From positions 2,170,001 to 2,234,000 of the forward strand of contig NZ_CP048397.1 in the NCBI RefSeq assembly GCF_010384365.1: a stretch of DNA of 64,000 bases, read 5' to 3'. Origin of the DNA: Streptomyces sp. S4.7 (GTDB lineage Bacteria; Actinomycetota; Actinomycetes; Streptomycetales; Streptomycetaceae). Position numbers and translations under genes: made by a program. Below the pieces are notes generated by a model, which searched no databases, had not been told where the DNA came from, and worked only from the letters and a program-made list of their open reading frames with translations. Positions 40,415 to 49,257 of the stretch are shown piece by piece (positions within the stretch are counted from its first letter, which is position 1; the number at the start of each line of letters is the position of its first letter).

Positions 40415-41233
40415 TCAGTTCGTCGTCTCCGGCCGCGCCGACTTCTCCTGCCACGGGTAGGTCGTCTGCCGGGGGTCCGGCGGATCGATCGCCTGCGGCC
40501 TCTCGGCGGCCGGCGTCGGCGCGGGCCATGTCTGGTCGGCGAGCGTGGGCTCCACGCCCTCCGGTCGCGCCGTGCGCCCGCCGGGCTGCCCGGTCTGCTC
40601 CGGGGCGGACGCCTCCGGCTCCGGCCACTCCATCGGCTGCGGTCCCACCTGCCCCGCCTGCGTGTTCCGCCCCGCGTCCGGCTCCACCGCGGACCAGTGC
40701 CGCAGCGCGCCCGACTCGACGTCGATCTGCTCGCTCAGGAGCGTCAGCTCGTCCTCGGAGAACTTCCGCGCCCGGTCCCTGGCCGCCCAGCGCAGCGAAT
40801 CGGCCGACTTGGTGATCCGTTCCGTACGGTCCCGCAGCTCGGGAAGGCGCCGCGAGAGCGTCGCCCGGTCCGGGTCCCGCTCCAGCCGCCTCAGCTCGTC
40901 GTCCAGCTCGCGCCCGTACACACTCAGCCGCTGGAAGAGGTGCAGCGACTCCGACAGCGAGGCGTCCTCCGCCTCGTTCGCCCGGAGCGCCTCCTGGGTG
41001 GCGCGCATGGACGTGCGCAGCGAGAGCCGGAGCTGGGCCAGCTCGGCCGTGACCCCGGTCTGTCCGAGGCTCTTGGCTCTCAGGGTGGTGTCCTCGACGG
41101 TCCGGCGGGCCTGCGTGATCGTACGGTCCACGCCTCGCTTCGCCGCGCGGACCGCCTTGACGCTCACGTACACGCCCAGGGCCACGAATGCGACAAAGAG
41201 CAGCGCCACGATCAAAAGCACGGCCTCCATCAT
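40415..41233 (-). CDS. Membrane-anchored coiled-coil protein, unknown function
   Basis: A 272-residue protein. Residues about 3-25 (AVLLIVALLFVAFVALGVYV) form one membrane helix, followed by roughly 150 residues of heptad-like charged helix rich in Arg, Glu and Leu (RLSVYGRELDDELRRLERD), then a Pro/Glu-rich disordered tail. The topology suggests a helical cytoplasmic domain on a membrane anchor. I recognise it only as a conserved Streptomyces hypothetical protein upstream of degV and downstream of leuS. Two adjacent ATG codons can serve as start. Confidence 0.8.
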   Translation of the reverse strand: MMEAVLLIVALLFVAFVALGVYVSVKAVRAAKRGVDRTITQARRTVEDTTLRAKSLGQTGVTAELAQLRLSLRTSMRATQEALRANEAEDASLSESLHLFQRLSVYGRELDDELRRLERDPDRATLSRRLPELRDRTERITKSADSLRWAARDRARKFSEDELTLLSEQIDVESGALRHWSAVEPDAGRNTQAGQVGPQPMEWPEPEASAPEQTGQPGGRTARPEGVEPTLADQTWPAPTPAAERPQAIDPPDPRQTTYPWQEKSARPETTN

Positions 41234-41414
41234 GGATGCCTCTCCGGTGTCGACGTCGGTACCTCAACGGTAAACGGAACGGGCAGCCTGAGGGTTCCGC
41301 CCGAACCCCCAAACTGCCCGTAAGGGAAAGCCCTGTGCCCGCACCCGGCCGGCCCGAACCCCGCATAGCCCCTCGAAGCCCGGGTCACCGCGGGCACCAC
41401 TTACCCCCGCGCGA

Positions 41415-44315
41415 TCACGCGGGCACGATGTTGACCAGCTTCGGCGCCCGCACGATCACCTTGCGGATCCCCGCGCCGCCCAGCGCCGCGACCACCGCGG
41501 CGTCGCCCAGCGCCAGCGCCTCCAGGTCCGCGTCCGAGATTGACGGGGAGACCTCCAGCCGCGCCTTGACCTTGCCCTTGATCTGTACGACGCAGGTGAC
41601 GGACTCGTCCACCACGTACGCCGGATCGGCGGCCGGGAACGCCTCGTGCACGACCGAGCCGGTGTGCCCGAGCTTGCGCCACAGCTCCTCGGCGACGTGC
41701 GGCGCCAGCGGCGCCACCAGCAGGACCAGGCGCTCCGCGACCGAGCGGGCGATCGGCGCGCCCCTCTTGGTCAGATGGTTGTTCAGCTCGGTGATCTTGG
41801 CGATGGCGGTGTTGAAGCGCAGCGCGGCCATGTCCTGGCCGACGCCGTCGATCGCCTTGTGCAGGGCGCGCAGCGTCGTCACGTCGATGTCGGCGTCCGG
41901 GACGTCGAGGACCGTGACCTCTCCGGTCGCCTCGTCCACGACATTGCGCCACAGCCGCTGCAGCAGCCGGTACTGGCCCACCACCGCGCGGGTGTCCCAG
42001 GGCCGTGAGACGTCCAGCGGGCCCATGGCCATCTCGTACAGCCGCAGGGTGTCGGCGCCGTACTCCGCGAAGATCTCGTCCGGAGTGACCGCGTTCTTCA
42101 GGGACTTGCCCATCTTGCCCAGCAGCTTGCTGACCTTCTCGCCGCGGTACCAGTGGCCGTCCTCGCGCTCCTCGACCTCGGCCGCCTCGACGGCGATGCC
42201 GCGGCTGTCGCGGTAGACGAACGCCTGGATCATGCCCTGGTTGTACAGCTTGTGGAACGGCTCCACCGACGAGACGTGGCCCAGGTCGAACAGCACCTTG
42301 GACCAGAAGCGCGCGTACAGCAGGTGCAGCACGGCGTGCTCGGCGCCGCCCACGTACAGGTCGACACCGCCGTGCGGCATGCCCTCGCGGGGGCCCATCC
42401 AGTACTGCTCGACGGTGGGGTCGACCAGCTCCCGTGTGTTGTGCGGGTCCAGGTAGCGCAGCTCGTACCAGCACGAACCGGCCCAGTTCGGCATGGTGTT
42501 GGTCTCACGGCGGTAGCGCCGTACGCCCCTGCCGTCGCCCAGGTCCAGTTCGACGAAGACCCAGTCCTCGTTGCGCGACAGCGGTGTCTCGGGGCGGGTG
42601 TCCGCGTCGTCCGGGTCGAACGTGCGCGGCGAGTAGTCGTCGACCTCGGGCAGCGCCAGCGGCAGCATCGACTCGGGCAGCGCGTGCGCGATGCCGTCCT
42701 CGTCGTAGACGACGGGGAACGGCTCGCCCCAGTAGCGCTGCCGGCTGAACAGCCAGTCGCGCAGCCGGAAGTTGACGGTTCCCTCGCCGATACCCTCGGT
42801 GACCAGCCATTCGGTGATCTTCGCCTTGGCATCGACGACGCCCAGACCGTCCAGGGTGACGGCGGGGGCCGACGAGTTGACGATCTTCGCGTCGTACGCG
42901 ACGAAGGCGTCGTCCCACTCCGCGGGGTCGGTGCCCCGGCCGTCCTCCGGTTCCACGACGCAGCGCATCGACAGTTCGAAAGCGCGTGCAAACGCGAAGT
43001 CGCGACTGTCGTGGGCAGGCACGGCCATGATCGCGCCGGTGCCGTATCCCATCAGGACGTAGTCCGCGATGAAGACCGGGATCCGCTCGCCGTTGGCCGG
43101 ATTGGTGGCATAGCCACCGGTGAAGACGCCGGTCTTGTCCTTGGCCTCGGCCTGCCGCTCGACGTCGGACTTGGACGCGGCCTGCTTGCGGTACGCGTCG
43201 ACGGCGTCGGCGGGCGTCGCGTGACCGCCCGTCCACACGTCGTGCGTGCCCTCGGGCCAGGCGGCCGGGACGATCTTCTCGACCAGCTCGTGCTCCGGCG
43301 CCAGGACCATGTACGTGGCGCCGAACAGGGTGTCCTGACGGGTCGTGAAGACGGTGATGGCACCCGCGTCACCGACCGGGAAGTCGACGCGCGCGCCTTC
43401 GCTGCGCCCGATCCAGTTGCGCTGCTGCTGCTTGATGGCGTCGGGCCAGTCCAGCGCGTCCAGGTCGTCCAGCAGCCGGTCGGCGTAGGCCGTGATGCGC
43501 ATGTTCCACTGGCGCAGCTTGGACTTGAAGACGGGGAAGTTGCCGCGCTCGGAGCGTCCGTCGGCGGTGACCTCCTCGTTGGCCAGGACGGTGCCGAGGC
43601 CCGGACACCAGTTGACGGGGGCGTCGGAGGCGTACGCCAGGCGGTACCCGCCCAGGATGTCGGCGCGCTCGTTCTCGGTCAGCTCGCTCCAGCTCCGGCC
43701 GTCCGGCGTCGGGCGCTCGCCGCTCTCGAACCGGGCCACCAGCTCGGTGATCGGACGGGCCCTGTCGGCCTCGGGGTCGTACCAGGAGTTGAAGATCTGT
43801 ACGAAGATCCACTGCGTCCAGCGGTAGAACTCGGGGTCGATCGTGGCGATCGAGCGCCGCTTGTCGTGCCCCAGGCCCAGTCGGCGCAGCTGCCGCGTCA
43901 TGTTCTCCATGGCGGCCTCGGTCGACTCCCGGGGGTGGGTGCCGGTGCTGATCGCGTACTGCTCGGCGGGCAGGCCGAAGGCGTCGAAGCCCAGCGTGTG
44001 CAGCACGTTGTACCCGCTCATGCGCTGGTGGCGGGCGTAGACGTCGGTGGCGATGTAGCCGAGCGGGTGCCCGACGTGCAGTCCGGTCCCGGAGGGATAC
44101 GGGAACATGTCCATGACGTACTTCTTGGGACGCCCGACGACGGCCGGGTCACCGGCCAGGTCACCCGTCGGGTTCGGCGCCTCGTAGGTGCCGTCCGTGT
44201 CCCAGAAGTCCTGCCAGCGTGCCTCGATGTCGGCGGCCATGGCAGCCGTGTAGCGGTGCGGCGCGGTCGGTGCGGTCGTCTCCGCGCCGGCGGCGGCCGG
44301 ATTCGTCTCGCTCAT
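41415..44315 (-). CDS. leuS: Leucyl-tRNA synthetase
   Basis: A 966-residue class Ia synthetase that charges tRNA-Leu. The HIGH-type motif is [14 protein letters not shown], and the KMSKS-type loop is [11 protein letters not shown]. The CP1 editing domain (about 270-480) includes [20 protein letters not shown] and the [12 protein letters not shown] segment. The ATG at 44315 begins the conserved region (MSETNP), with GGAG and GAGG upstream. The frame is open to 44732, but that extension covers a terminator and leader ORF, so it is not coding. Expression is probably controlled by the leucine leader peptide and terminator upstream. Confidence 0.97.
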   Translation of the reverse strand: MSETNPAAAGAETTAPTAPHRYTAAMAADIEARWQDFWDTDGTYEAPNPTGDLAGDPAVVGRPKKYVMDMFPYPSGTGLHVGHPLGYIATDVYARHQRMSGYNVLHTLGFDAFGLPAEQYAISTGTHPRESTEAAMENMTRQLRRLGLGHDKRRSIATIDPEFYRWTQWIFVQIFNSWYDPEADRARPITELVARFESGERPTPDGRSWSELTENERADILGGYRLAYASDAPVNWCPGLGTVLANEEVTADGRSERGNFPVFKSKLRQWNMRITAYADRLLDDLDALDWPDAIKQQQRNWIGRSEGARVDFPVGDAGAITVFTTRQDTLFGATYMVLAPEHELVEKIVPAAWPEGTHDVWTGGHATPADAVDAYRKQAASKSDVERQAEAKDKTGVFTGGYATNPANGERIPVFIADYVLMGYGTGAIMAVPAHDSRDFAFARAFELSMRCVVEPEDGRGTDPAEWDDAFVAYDAKIVNSSAPAVTLDGLGVVDAKAKITEWLVTEGIGEGTVNFRLRDWLFSRQRYWGEPFPVVYDEDGIAHALPESMLPLALPEVDDYSPRTFDPDDADTRPETPLSRNEDWVFVELDLGDGRGVRRYRRETNTMPNWAGSCWYELRYLDPHNTRELVDPTVEQYWMGPREGMPHGGVDLYVGGAEHAVLHLLYARFWSKVLFDLGHVSSVEPFHKLYNQGMIQAFVYRDSRGIAVEAAEVEEREDGHWYRGEKVSKLLGKMGKSLKNAVTPDEIFAEYGADTLRLYEMAMGPLDVSRPWDTRAVVGQYRLLQRLWRNVVDEATGEVTVLDVPDADIDVTTLRALHKAIDGVGQDMAALRFNTAIAKITELNNHLTKRGAPIARSVAERLVLLVAPLAPHVAEELWRKLGHTGSVVHEAFPAADPAYVVDESVTCVVQIKGKVKARLEVSPSISDADLEALALGDAAVVAALGGAGIRKVIVRAPKLVNIVPA

Positions 44316-44355
44316 GTCCTCTGAAGCTCCATCGATCGTCTCTGCCGCGGGAATG

Positions 44356-44380
44356 AAAAAACCCCTCACACAGGAGGGGG
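44356..44380 (-). terminator. Intrinsic attenuator terminator in the leuS leader
   Basis: On the transcribed strand CCCCTC-CTGTGT-GAGGGG is followed by six T residues. It lies 41 bp before the leuS ATG and 45 bp after the leader ORF stop, so it terminates inside the leuS leader. A U-tract terminator is uncommon in this GC-rich genome and fits attenuation. Confidence 0.88.
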
Positions 44381-44424
44381 CAGCCACGCTGATTCCGACC
44401 GGATCTGTCATCCGTCGGTACTGA

Positions 44425-44463
44425 TCAGCGCGGCTCGCTAAGCAGAAGGCGTACGGCACGCAT
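44425..44463 (-). CDS. leuS leader peptide (attenuator)
   Basis: A 12-codon ORF encoding [12 protein letters not shown] and TGA, with three consecutive Leu codons (CTT CTG CTT). It precedes a U-tract terminator and leuS on the same strand. A TACCCT -10 box ends 6 bases before the ATG, placing the probable transcription start at the A of ATG, so the mRNA would be leaderless. There is no ribosome-binding site, in agreement. Stalling at the Leu run when Leu-tRNA is uncharged would be expected to block terminator formation and raise leuS expression. The mechanism is inferred from architecture. Confidence 0.82.
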   Translation of the reverse strand: MRAVRLLLSEPR

Positions 44464-44469
44464 GCGAGC

Positions 44470-44475
44470 AGGGTA
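44470..44475 (-). promoter_or_regulatory. Candidate -10 box of the leuS leader promoter
   Basis: TACCCT on the minus strand, 6 bases upstream of the leader ATG, the spacing expected for a transcript beginning at the start codon. I see no good -35 hexamer. Confidence 0.55.
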
Positions 44476-44800
44476 CCGCAGCGGACAGAGGGCTCGCATG
44501 CCGCATTCACGGCGGTACGCGGAGGGCGGCTCGGCGGAGGGAACGGCGATTCGCGACAGCGACGGGGCGTTCGACGGCCATACAGGATCGTTCGAGTCGG
44601 AAACAGGCCATTGGCCTCTATGTGATTCATCGAACCTTCGTCGCCCGAGTTACCCCGCGTATCGACCCTATCCGGGGCATCCCCAAGGGCAGTTGACGCA
44701 TCATCCGCCCGGTAAACCTGCAAACGGCGCACTGCCCGGTATGGAGCGACTTAGCATGCGGCAACGGGACCGCTTTGCCGAGCCATTCGGAGTTGCCCCT

Positions 44801-46453
44801 ATGAACTTTCACAAGATCCGTTCATCGCTTCCACCGAGCCACGGCATGAGCCGCTCGGTCCAGGGAGGGCTGTCGGTCGCCGCACTGGTACTCATCCCTC
44901 TCCTCGCCGTCGCGGGGAGTGACGGGTTCCGCGCGATGCTCGACTTCACCACCGGCGTCCTGTCGCTGGTGTCGCTGACGGCCGCCGTCGCCTGGGGACT
45001 GATGGCCACGGACCGGCTGCTGCTCTCCCCGCGTCACCGGCTGCTCGCCCAGGGCATCCACCGGTTCACGGCGATGGCCTCCCTCGGTTTCCTGCTGCTG
45101 CACGCCACGGTGAAGGTCTCGCTCGGGCATGTGGCGCTGATCGGCGCCGTGCTGCCCTTCAGCCTCGGGATCACCGGCACGAGCGGCCTCATCGGCCTCG
45201 GCTCGCTCGCCGGGTTCCTGATGGTCGTCGCCGCCTCGACGGGCGCGCTGCGCAGTGCCTTCGCCGTGCCCGGCAAGGTCGCCGGCCGCTGGCGCGCGCT
45301 GCACATGCTGGCGTACCCGGCCTGGTGCTTCGCCCTGATGCACGGGCTGTACGCCGGGCGCGCCGCCGCGACCTGGGTGATGACCCTGTACTGCCTGGCG
45401 CTCGTCGGCGTCATCGGCGCCGTCTCCGTACGGCTGCTGCCCCGCCCGGTCCAGCGCCGTATCGCCGACAGGATCCTCACCCTGACCGGCGGTGTACGCG
45501 AGATCTCCGAGCCGCAGCAGCCGGAGCGCCGCGACCTGACCCGCGAACCGCTGCCCGGTACGGCGGGTCTGCCACGGGTGGAGTTCGAGCAGCGGTTCCC
45601 GCGCCAGCGGTCCGCCTCCGATCCGGCTTCTCCCCCGGCGTCGGCGCTGCCGCTCGGTCCGCCGCTGGGCGCGGCGCGGGTACCGCCGCGCATCGCCCCG
45701 CCGTCGCCGCCTCTTTACGAGGCGGGGCGCCCGCCGAGCGCGGACCCGTTCGCGGACACCTTCGTCCCGGACTCCTTCACGCCGCCGTCGGCCGCGCCGT
45801 ACGCCGCCGCCCCGCCGACGCCGGCGGCTCCGTACCCGGACCCGCTCGCGGACACGTTCGTCGATCCGGGACGCGGTCCCGGTGCGGGCCCCGGGGCCGG
45901 TACCGGCCCCGGTACGAGCCTGTCGGCCGGCTACCGGGCCGTCTCCCTCGGCACCGAACCCCCGGCCCGCACACCGGCCCCCGCGCCCCCGCCCTTCGGC
46001 GGCGCGCCCGACCCGCTGACGTCGCCCGGGATCCCGTACGCCGAACGCATACCCATGACCGAGGAGATACCGGTCATCAGCGAGCCGTCGGCCGCCGGGG
46101 CCGGTCTGTGGCCCACGCCGTCGCCCCCGGCCCCCGTCCAGGCCCGCTCCCACGAGCCGGGCGCCGACGCCGCGCGGCCGCCCGTGACCGACCCGTACCA
46201 GCAGCCGTCGCCGTACCAGCAGCAGTACCAGCGCCAGGAGACATACCACTGGGCTGAGACAAACCAGCGCTCCGACACGTACCTACAGTCGGCCCCCTAC
46301 CCACAGCCCGACGCCGCCCCGGGGCCCGGCCTCCACCAACAAGCCGACCCCTACCGGCAGTCGGACGACACGTTCCAGCAACCTCCCGCCAACGGCGGGG
46401 GAACCCCGAGTGCCGGTGAACCCTGGTACCCACCCGCAGGAGACCGACCGTGA
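44801..46453 (+). CDS. Bis-haem ferric-reductase-like membrane protein with disordered tail
   Basis: A 550-residue protein. Residues 1-215 contain six hydrophobic segments. Two carry paired histidines: His87 and His101 (H-x13-H), then His168 and His181 (H-x12-H), the spacing that holds two b haems in the NOX/ferric-reductase family. The remaining 330 residues are a Pro/Ser/Gln-rich disordered tail with repeated DPFADTFV and DPYxQ units. The FAD/NADPH domain of ferric reductases is absent. Instead the stop overlaps the start of a NuoF-like flavoprotein gene by four bases, so electrons may arrive from that partner. The ATG at 44801 has GGAG 8 bases upstream. The 337 bp before it hold the divergent leuS promoter and nothing else I can support. 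Confidence 0.8.
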   Translation: MNFHKIRSSLPPSHGMSRSVQGGLSVAALVLIPLLAVAGSDGFRAMLDFTTGVLSLVSLTAAVAWGLMATDRLLLSPRHRLLAQGIHRFTAMASLGFLLLHATVKVSLGHVALIGAVLPFSLGITGTSGLIGLGSLAGFLMVVAASTGALRSAFAVPGKVAGRWRALHMLAYPAWCFALMHGLYAGRAAATWVMTLYCLALVGVIGAVSVRLLPRPVQRRIADRILTLTGGVREISEPQQPERRDLTREPLPGTAGLPRVEFEQRFPRQRSASDPASPPASALPLGPPLGAARVPPRIAPPSPPLYEAGRPPSADPFADTFVPDSFTPPSAAPYAAAPPTPAAPYPDPLADTFVDPGRGPGAGPGAGTGPGTSLSAGYRAVSLGTEPPARTPAPAPPPFGGAPDPLTSPGIPYAERIPMTEEIPVISEPSAAGAGLWPTPSPPAPVQARSHEPGADAARPPVTDPYQQPSPYQQQYQRQETYHWAETNQRSDTYLQSAPYPQPDAAPGPGLHQQADPYRQSDDTFQQPPANGGGTPSAGEPWYPPAGDRP

Positions 46454-48045
46454 ACGCCCCTCTCCCCGATGTCCCCGAAGTCCGTGTCGTCGGCCTTCCC
46501 CAGCTGACGCAGGGATTCGACCTCGTCGAGCGACTCGACCTCTCCATGCACCTGAAGGTGCACGGGCCGCTGGAGCCGCTGACCGGGGAACTGCTCGCAC
46601 AACTCGCGGAGAACATCACTCTGCGCGGACGCGGGGGCGCCGGTTTCCCGTTCGGGAAGAAGCTGCGCGCCGTCGCCAAGGCGTCGATCCGGCGCGGTGT
46701 GCGCCCCGTCGTCGTCATCAACGGCAGTGAGGGCGAGCCGGCCTGCCGCAAGGACACGGTGCTGCTCAACCGCGCACCCCATCTCATCCTCGACGGCGCC
46801 CTGTTGGCGGCCGAGGCGCTGGGAGCGCGCACCCTGGTCGTCGCCGTCACCCGCAACTCCACCGAGATATCGATGCGGGCCGCGCTCGCCGAGCGCGGCC
46901 TGTCCAACCGGCGCGGGCAGCAACTGCGGGCGCGGGTGGTCCGTACGCCCGAGCGCATGGTCTCCGGCGAGGCGTCGTCCGTCATCCGCGCGGCGAACGG
47001 CGGGCCCGCCCTGCCGCCCGGCCGCCGCGAACGGGCCGCCGAGTCGGGCATCGGGGGCGCCCCGACGCTGCTGTCCAACGCCGAGACGTTCGCGCAGCTG
47101 GCCATCGGCGCCAGGATCGGCGCGCGCCGCTACGGGCACACGGGGCTCGACGCGGAGCCGGGCACCGTCATGCTGACCGTCTCGGGCGCCGTCGCGCGTC
47201 CGATGGTCGTGGAGGTGCCGACGGGGGTGCCGCTGCGCTACGTGCTCCAGCTCGCCGGGGCGCCGCCGCTCCCCCAGGGCGTGCTGACCGGCGGCTACCA
47301 CGGCAACTGGATCGACTCCGTGGCCGCGCACGAGGCGGTCGTCTCGCGCGAGTCCCTGGCGGCGGTGGGGGGTTCGCTCGGCGCGGGCGCGATCCTGCCG
47401 ATCGGCCCCGAGACCTGCCCGCTGGGCGAGGCGCTGCGGGTGGCCAACTGGCTCGCCGCCGAGACCTCCGGTCAGTGCGGTCCCTGCAGGCTCGGTCTGC
47501 CGGCCGCCGCGGGCGGCCTGAGCGACGTACTGAACGGGGGCGGCCCCGCGGCCCTGGAGGCCCTGCGCGAGGTCACCCAGGCGGTTCGGGGGCGGGGGGC
47601 GTGCAAGCACCCCGACGGGTCAGCGCGGTTCTTCATGTCCACCCTCTCCGCGTTCACCGACGACCTCGCCGCGCATGTGCTTGACGGCGGCTGCGGCCGG
47701 GACACCACGGGTGTGCTGCCGCTGCCGGGGCCCGGCTACCAGACCGCGGAGGAGTCCATCCCGAGCGGCGAGAAGCTGGCGGTGGACTGGACGCTCTGCC
47801 AGGGCCACGGGCTCTGCGCGGACATCGTGCCCGAGCTGATCCGCCTCGGCCCCGACGGCTACCCGGCTCTGGCCGACGCCTCCGTACCGATGCATCTGCG
47901 GGGCCGCGCCCAGCGCGCCGTACGGCGCTGCCCGGCGCTCGCGCTCCGGATCGAGCAGCCGGCGCCGCAGCGCCCGGCGCGGCAGGCAGGTCCGGCGGCC
48001 CTGCCGCCGGGCGGTGGCAGGAAGGCCCTCGGCATGGGGCGCTGA
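46450..48045 (+). CDS. NuoF-like NADH-binding flavoprotein with C-terminal ferredoxin domain
   Basis: A 531-residue protein resembling NuoF without the rest of Complex I. The FMN/NADH region shows LRGRGGAGFPFGKKL and NGSEGEPACRKDTVLLNRAP. The N3 iron-sulfur motif reads ETSGQCGPCRLG with Cys343, Cys346 and later Cys385; the first ligand of the usual CxxCxxC is Ser340. A ferredoxin-like tail follows with Cys450, Cys456 and Cys494, a pattern typical of [3Fe-4S] centres. The GTG start overlaps the stop of the membrane bis-haem gene, so the pair probably makes a membrane NADH-oxidising complex. The acceptor is unknown. Confidence 0.85.
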   Translation: MNAPLPDVPEVRVVGLPQLTQGFDLVERLDLSMHLKVHGPLEPLTGELLAQLAENITLRGRGGAGFPFGKKLRAVAKASIRRGVRPVVVINGSEGEPACRKDTVLLNRAPHLILDGALLAAEALGARTLVVAVTRNSTEISMRAALAERGLSNRRGQQLRARVVRTPERMVSGEASSVIRAANGGPALPPGRRERAAESGIGGAPTLLSNAETFAQLAIGARIGARRYGHTGLDAEPGTVMLTVSGAVARPMVVEVPTGVPLRYVLQLAGAPPLPQGVLTGGYHGNWIDSVAAHEAVVSRESLAAVGGSLGAGAILPIGPETCPLGEALRVANWLAAETSGQCGPCRLGLPAAAGGLSDVLNGGGPAALEALREVTQAVRGRGACKHPDGSARFFMSTLSAFTDDLAAHVLDGGCGRDTTGVLPLPGPGYQTAEESIPSGEKLAVDWTLCQGHGLCADIVPELIRLGPDGYPALADASVPMHLRGRAQRAVRRCPALALRIEQPAPQRPARQAGPAALPPGGGRKALGMGR

Positions 48046-48091
48046 CGCGTCCCTCGTGAGAAGACCGGTCCGGGCAGCACCGGCACAGGTG

Positions 48092-48991
48092 TCAGAGCGG
48101 CCGGTAGACCGAGACGAGGAAGGAGACGGTCACCGGGAGCGGCGTGTCGAGCGACGCGACGCTCCGGTGCACCTCTTCCGCGCCGAGGTGGTGGGCGCTC
48201 GGGCCCATCAGGATCAGATCGCGCACGTCCTGGTCGGTCATGGTGGCCCGGCGCTCGACGACGTCGGTGCGCTCCTGCCGGAAGTGACCGGACAGGGTGC
48301 GGTGCAACCGGTCCTCCTTGGCGGCGTCGACCGACAACATGCCCAGGCTCGCGGGGAGTTCCCCGAGATGTCGCGCGGTGGGGGTGACGACGACGAGGGC
48401 GCCTTCCGGCCGCAGGACGCGCCGGAACTCCGGGCCGTTGCGGGGCGCGAAGACGTTGATCACGGCATCGGCGGCGCCGCTCACGACGGGCAGCGGCTTC
48501 CAGATGTCGCCGGTCGCCGCACCGGCCCGCGGGTGGGCGCCCGCGGCCCGGCGCAGCGCGAACTTGGACGCGTCGAGGCCGAGTCCCACGGCCTCGGGCA
48601 GGGCGTCGAGGACGGCCGCCAGGTAGTACCCGGTGCCCGCCCCGGCGTCCATGACGGTGCCGTCCGCCGGGCACAGCCCGGCGACGGTGTCGGCCAGCGC
48701 GCGAGCGAGCGGCTCGTAGTGGCCCGCGTCCAGGAACAGCGTCCGGGCGGTGACCATGGCCGCGTTGTCGGCGTTGGCCGTGTTCGCGCTGCCGGTCAGC
48801 AGGCTGAGATAGCCCTGGCGGGCGACGTCGAAAGAGTGGCCCGCCGCGCAGCCCAGGGACTTGACGCCCCGGAGGGTACTGAAGGACTCCGGTACGCCGT
48901 GCGGGGGCGCGAGCGGCCCGTCGCACAGAGGACACCTCAGCACATCGAGCAGCCGGTGCCAAAGGCCGGGCGCGGTGGGAGAGTTGGACAC
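48092..48991 (-). CDS. RlmA/TlrB-like 23S rRNA (guanine-N1) methyltransferase family protein
   Basis: A 299-residue SAM-dependent methyltransferase. A zinc-binding N-terminus (LRCPLCDGPL and LGCAAGHSFD: three Cys and a His) precedes ARQGYLSLL, matching RlmA-type enzymes that methylate G745/G748 of 23S rRNA. The SAM fold follows, with VMDAGAGTGYYLAAVLD as motif I and INVFAPRNGPEFRRVL. TlrB-type members give tylosin resistance, but the sequence alone does not tell RlmA from resistance enzymes. The GTG at 48991 follows GGAGGA. A tRNA gene and hairpin lie just upstream. Confidence 0.87.
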   Translation of the reverse strand: MSNSPTAPGLWHRLLDVLRCPLCDGPLAPPHGVPESFSTLRGVKSLGCAAGHSFDVARQGYLSLLTGSANTANADNAAMVTARTLFLDAGHYEPLARALADTVAGLCPADGTVMDAGAGTGYYLAAVLDALPEAVGLGLDASKFALRRAAGAHPRAGAATGDIWKPLPVVSGAADAVINVFAPRNGPEFRRVLRPEGALVVVTPTARHLGELPASLGMLSVDAAKEDRLHRTLSGHFRQERTDVVERRATMTDQDVRDLILMGPSAHHLGAEEVHRSVASLDTPLPVTVSFLVSVYRPL

Positions 48992-49026
48992 GGCGTTCCT
49001 CCGCGGCGGGCTGTCAACGAGAAGAA

Positions 49027-49053
49027 CCCGCCCGGACGTGATGTCCGGACGGG
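49027..49053 (-). terminator. Hairpin downstream of tRNA-Ala copy 1
   Basis: Stem 49027-49037 with 49043-49053, ten pairs and one mismatch, 5-base loop, then a TTCTTCT stretch. It begins 13 bp beyond the tRNA 3' end. Confidence 0.75.
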
Positions 49054-49065
49054 AACTTCGAGATG

Positions 49066-49138
49066 TGGAGCTAAGGAGAATTGAACTCCTGACCTCCTGC
49101 ATGCCATGCAGGCGCTCTACCAACTGAGCTATAGCCCC
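49066..49138 (-). tRNA. tRNA-Ala (anticodon GGC), copy 1
   Basis: A 73-base cloverleaf. The 5' GGGGCTA pairs with TAGCTCC (one G-U), followed by A as discriminator. The D arm is GCTCAGTTGGTAGAGC, the anticodon stem CCTGC/GCAGG carries loop ATGGCAT (anticodon GGC), and the T arm reads AGGAGTTCAATTCTCCT. CCA is not encoded. It reads GCC and GCU, GCC being the dominant Ala codon in this genome. Confidence 0.97.
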
Positions 49139-49257
49139 TTGCGATGTGCCGCTCTTCGGGTATCCCCTCGGCGGCGGTGCCAACATTACACGGTCCTTCG
49201 GGCCGACCGCCAAATCGTTTCCGATATGCACCGATAGGACTGCTACTGTCACCCTTC

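Noticed and set aside
44316..44470. T-box riboswitch upstream of leuS
   Set aside because: No T-box core (the conserved AGGGTGG-like anti-terminator bulge) is visible, and a Leu-codon leader ORF explains the terminator better.
44316..44732. In-frame N-terminal extension of leuS
   Set aside because: It would translate the attenuator terminator and the leader ORF region; the synthetase family begins near MSETNP at 44315.
46077..47610. Long minus-strand frames opposite the NuoF-like gene
   Set aside because: They are reverse complements of the FMN/NADH-binding gene; the + strand frame has recognised motifs throughout.
48992..49252. N-terminal extension of the methyltransferase frame, and a + strand frame from 49144 for the mannosyltransferase
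   Set aside because: Both extensions run over or beside the tRNA-Ala gene; the chosen GTG starts are at the edge of recognisable protein sequence.
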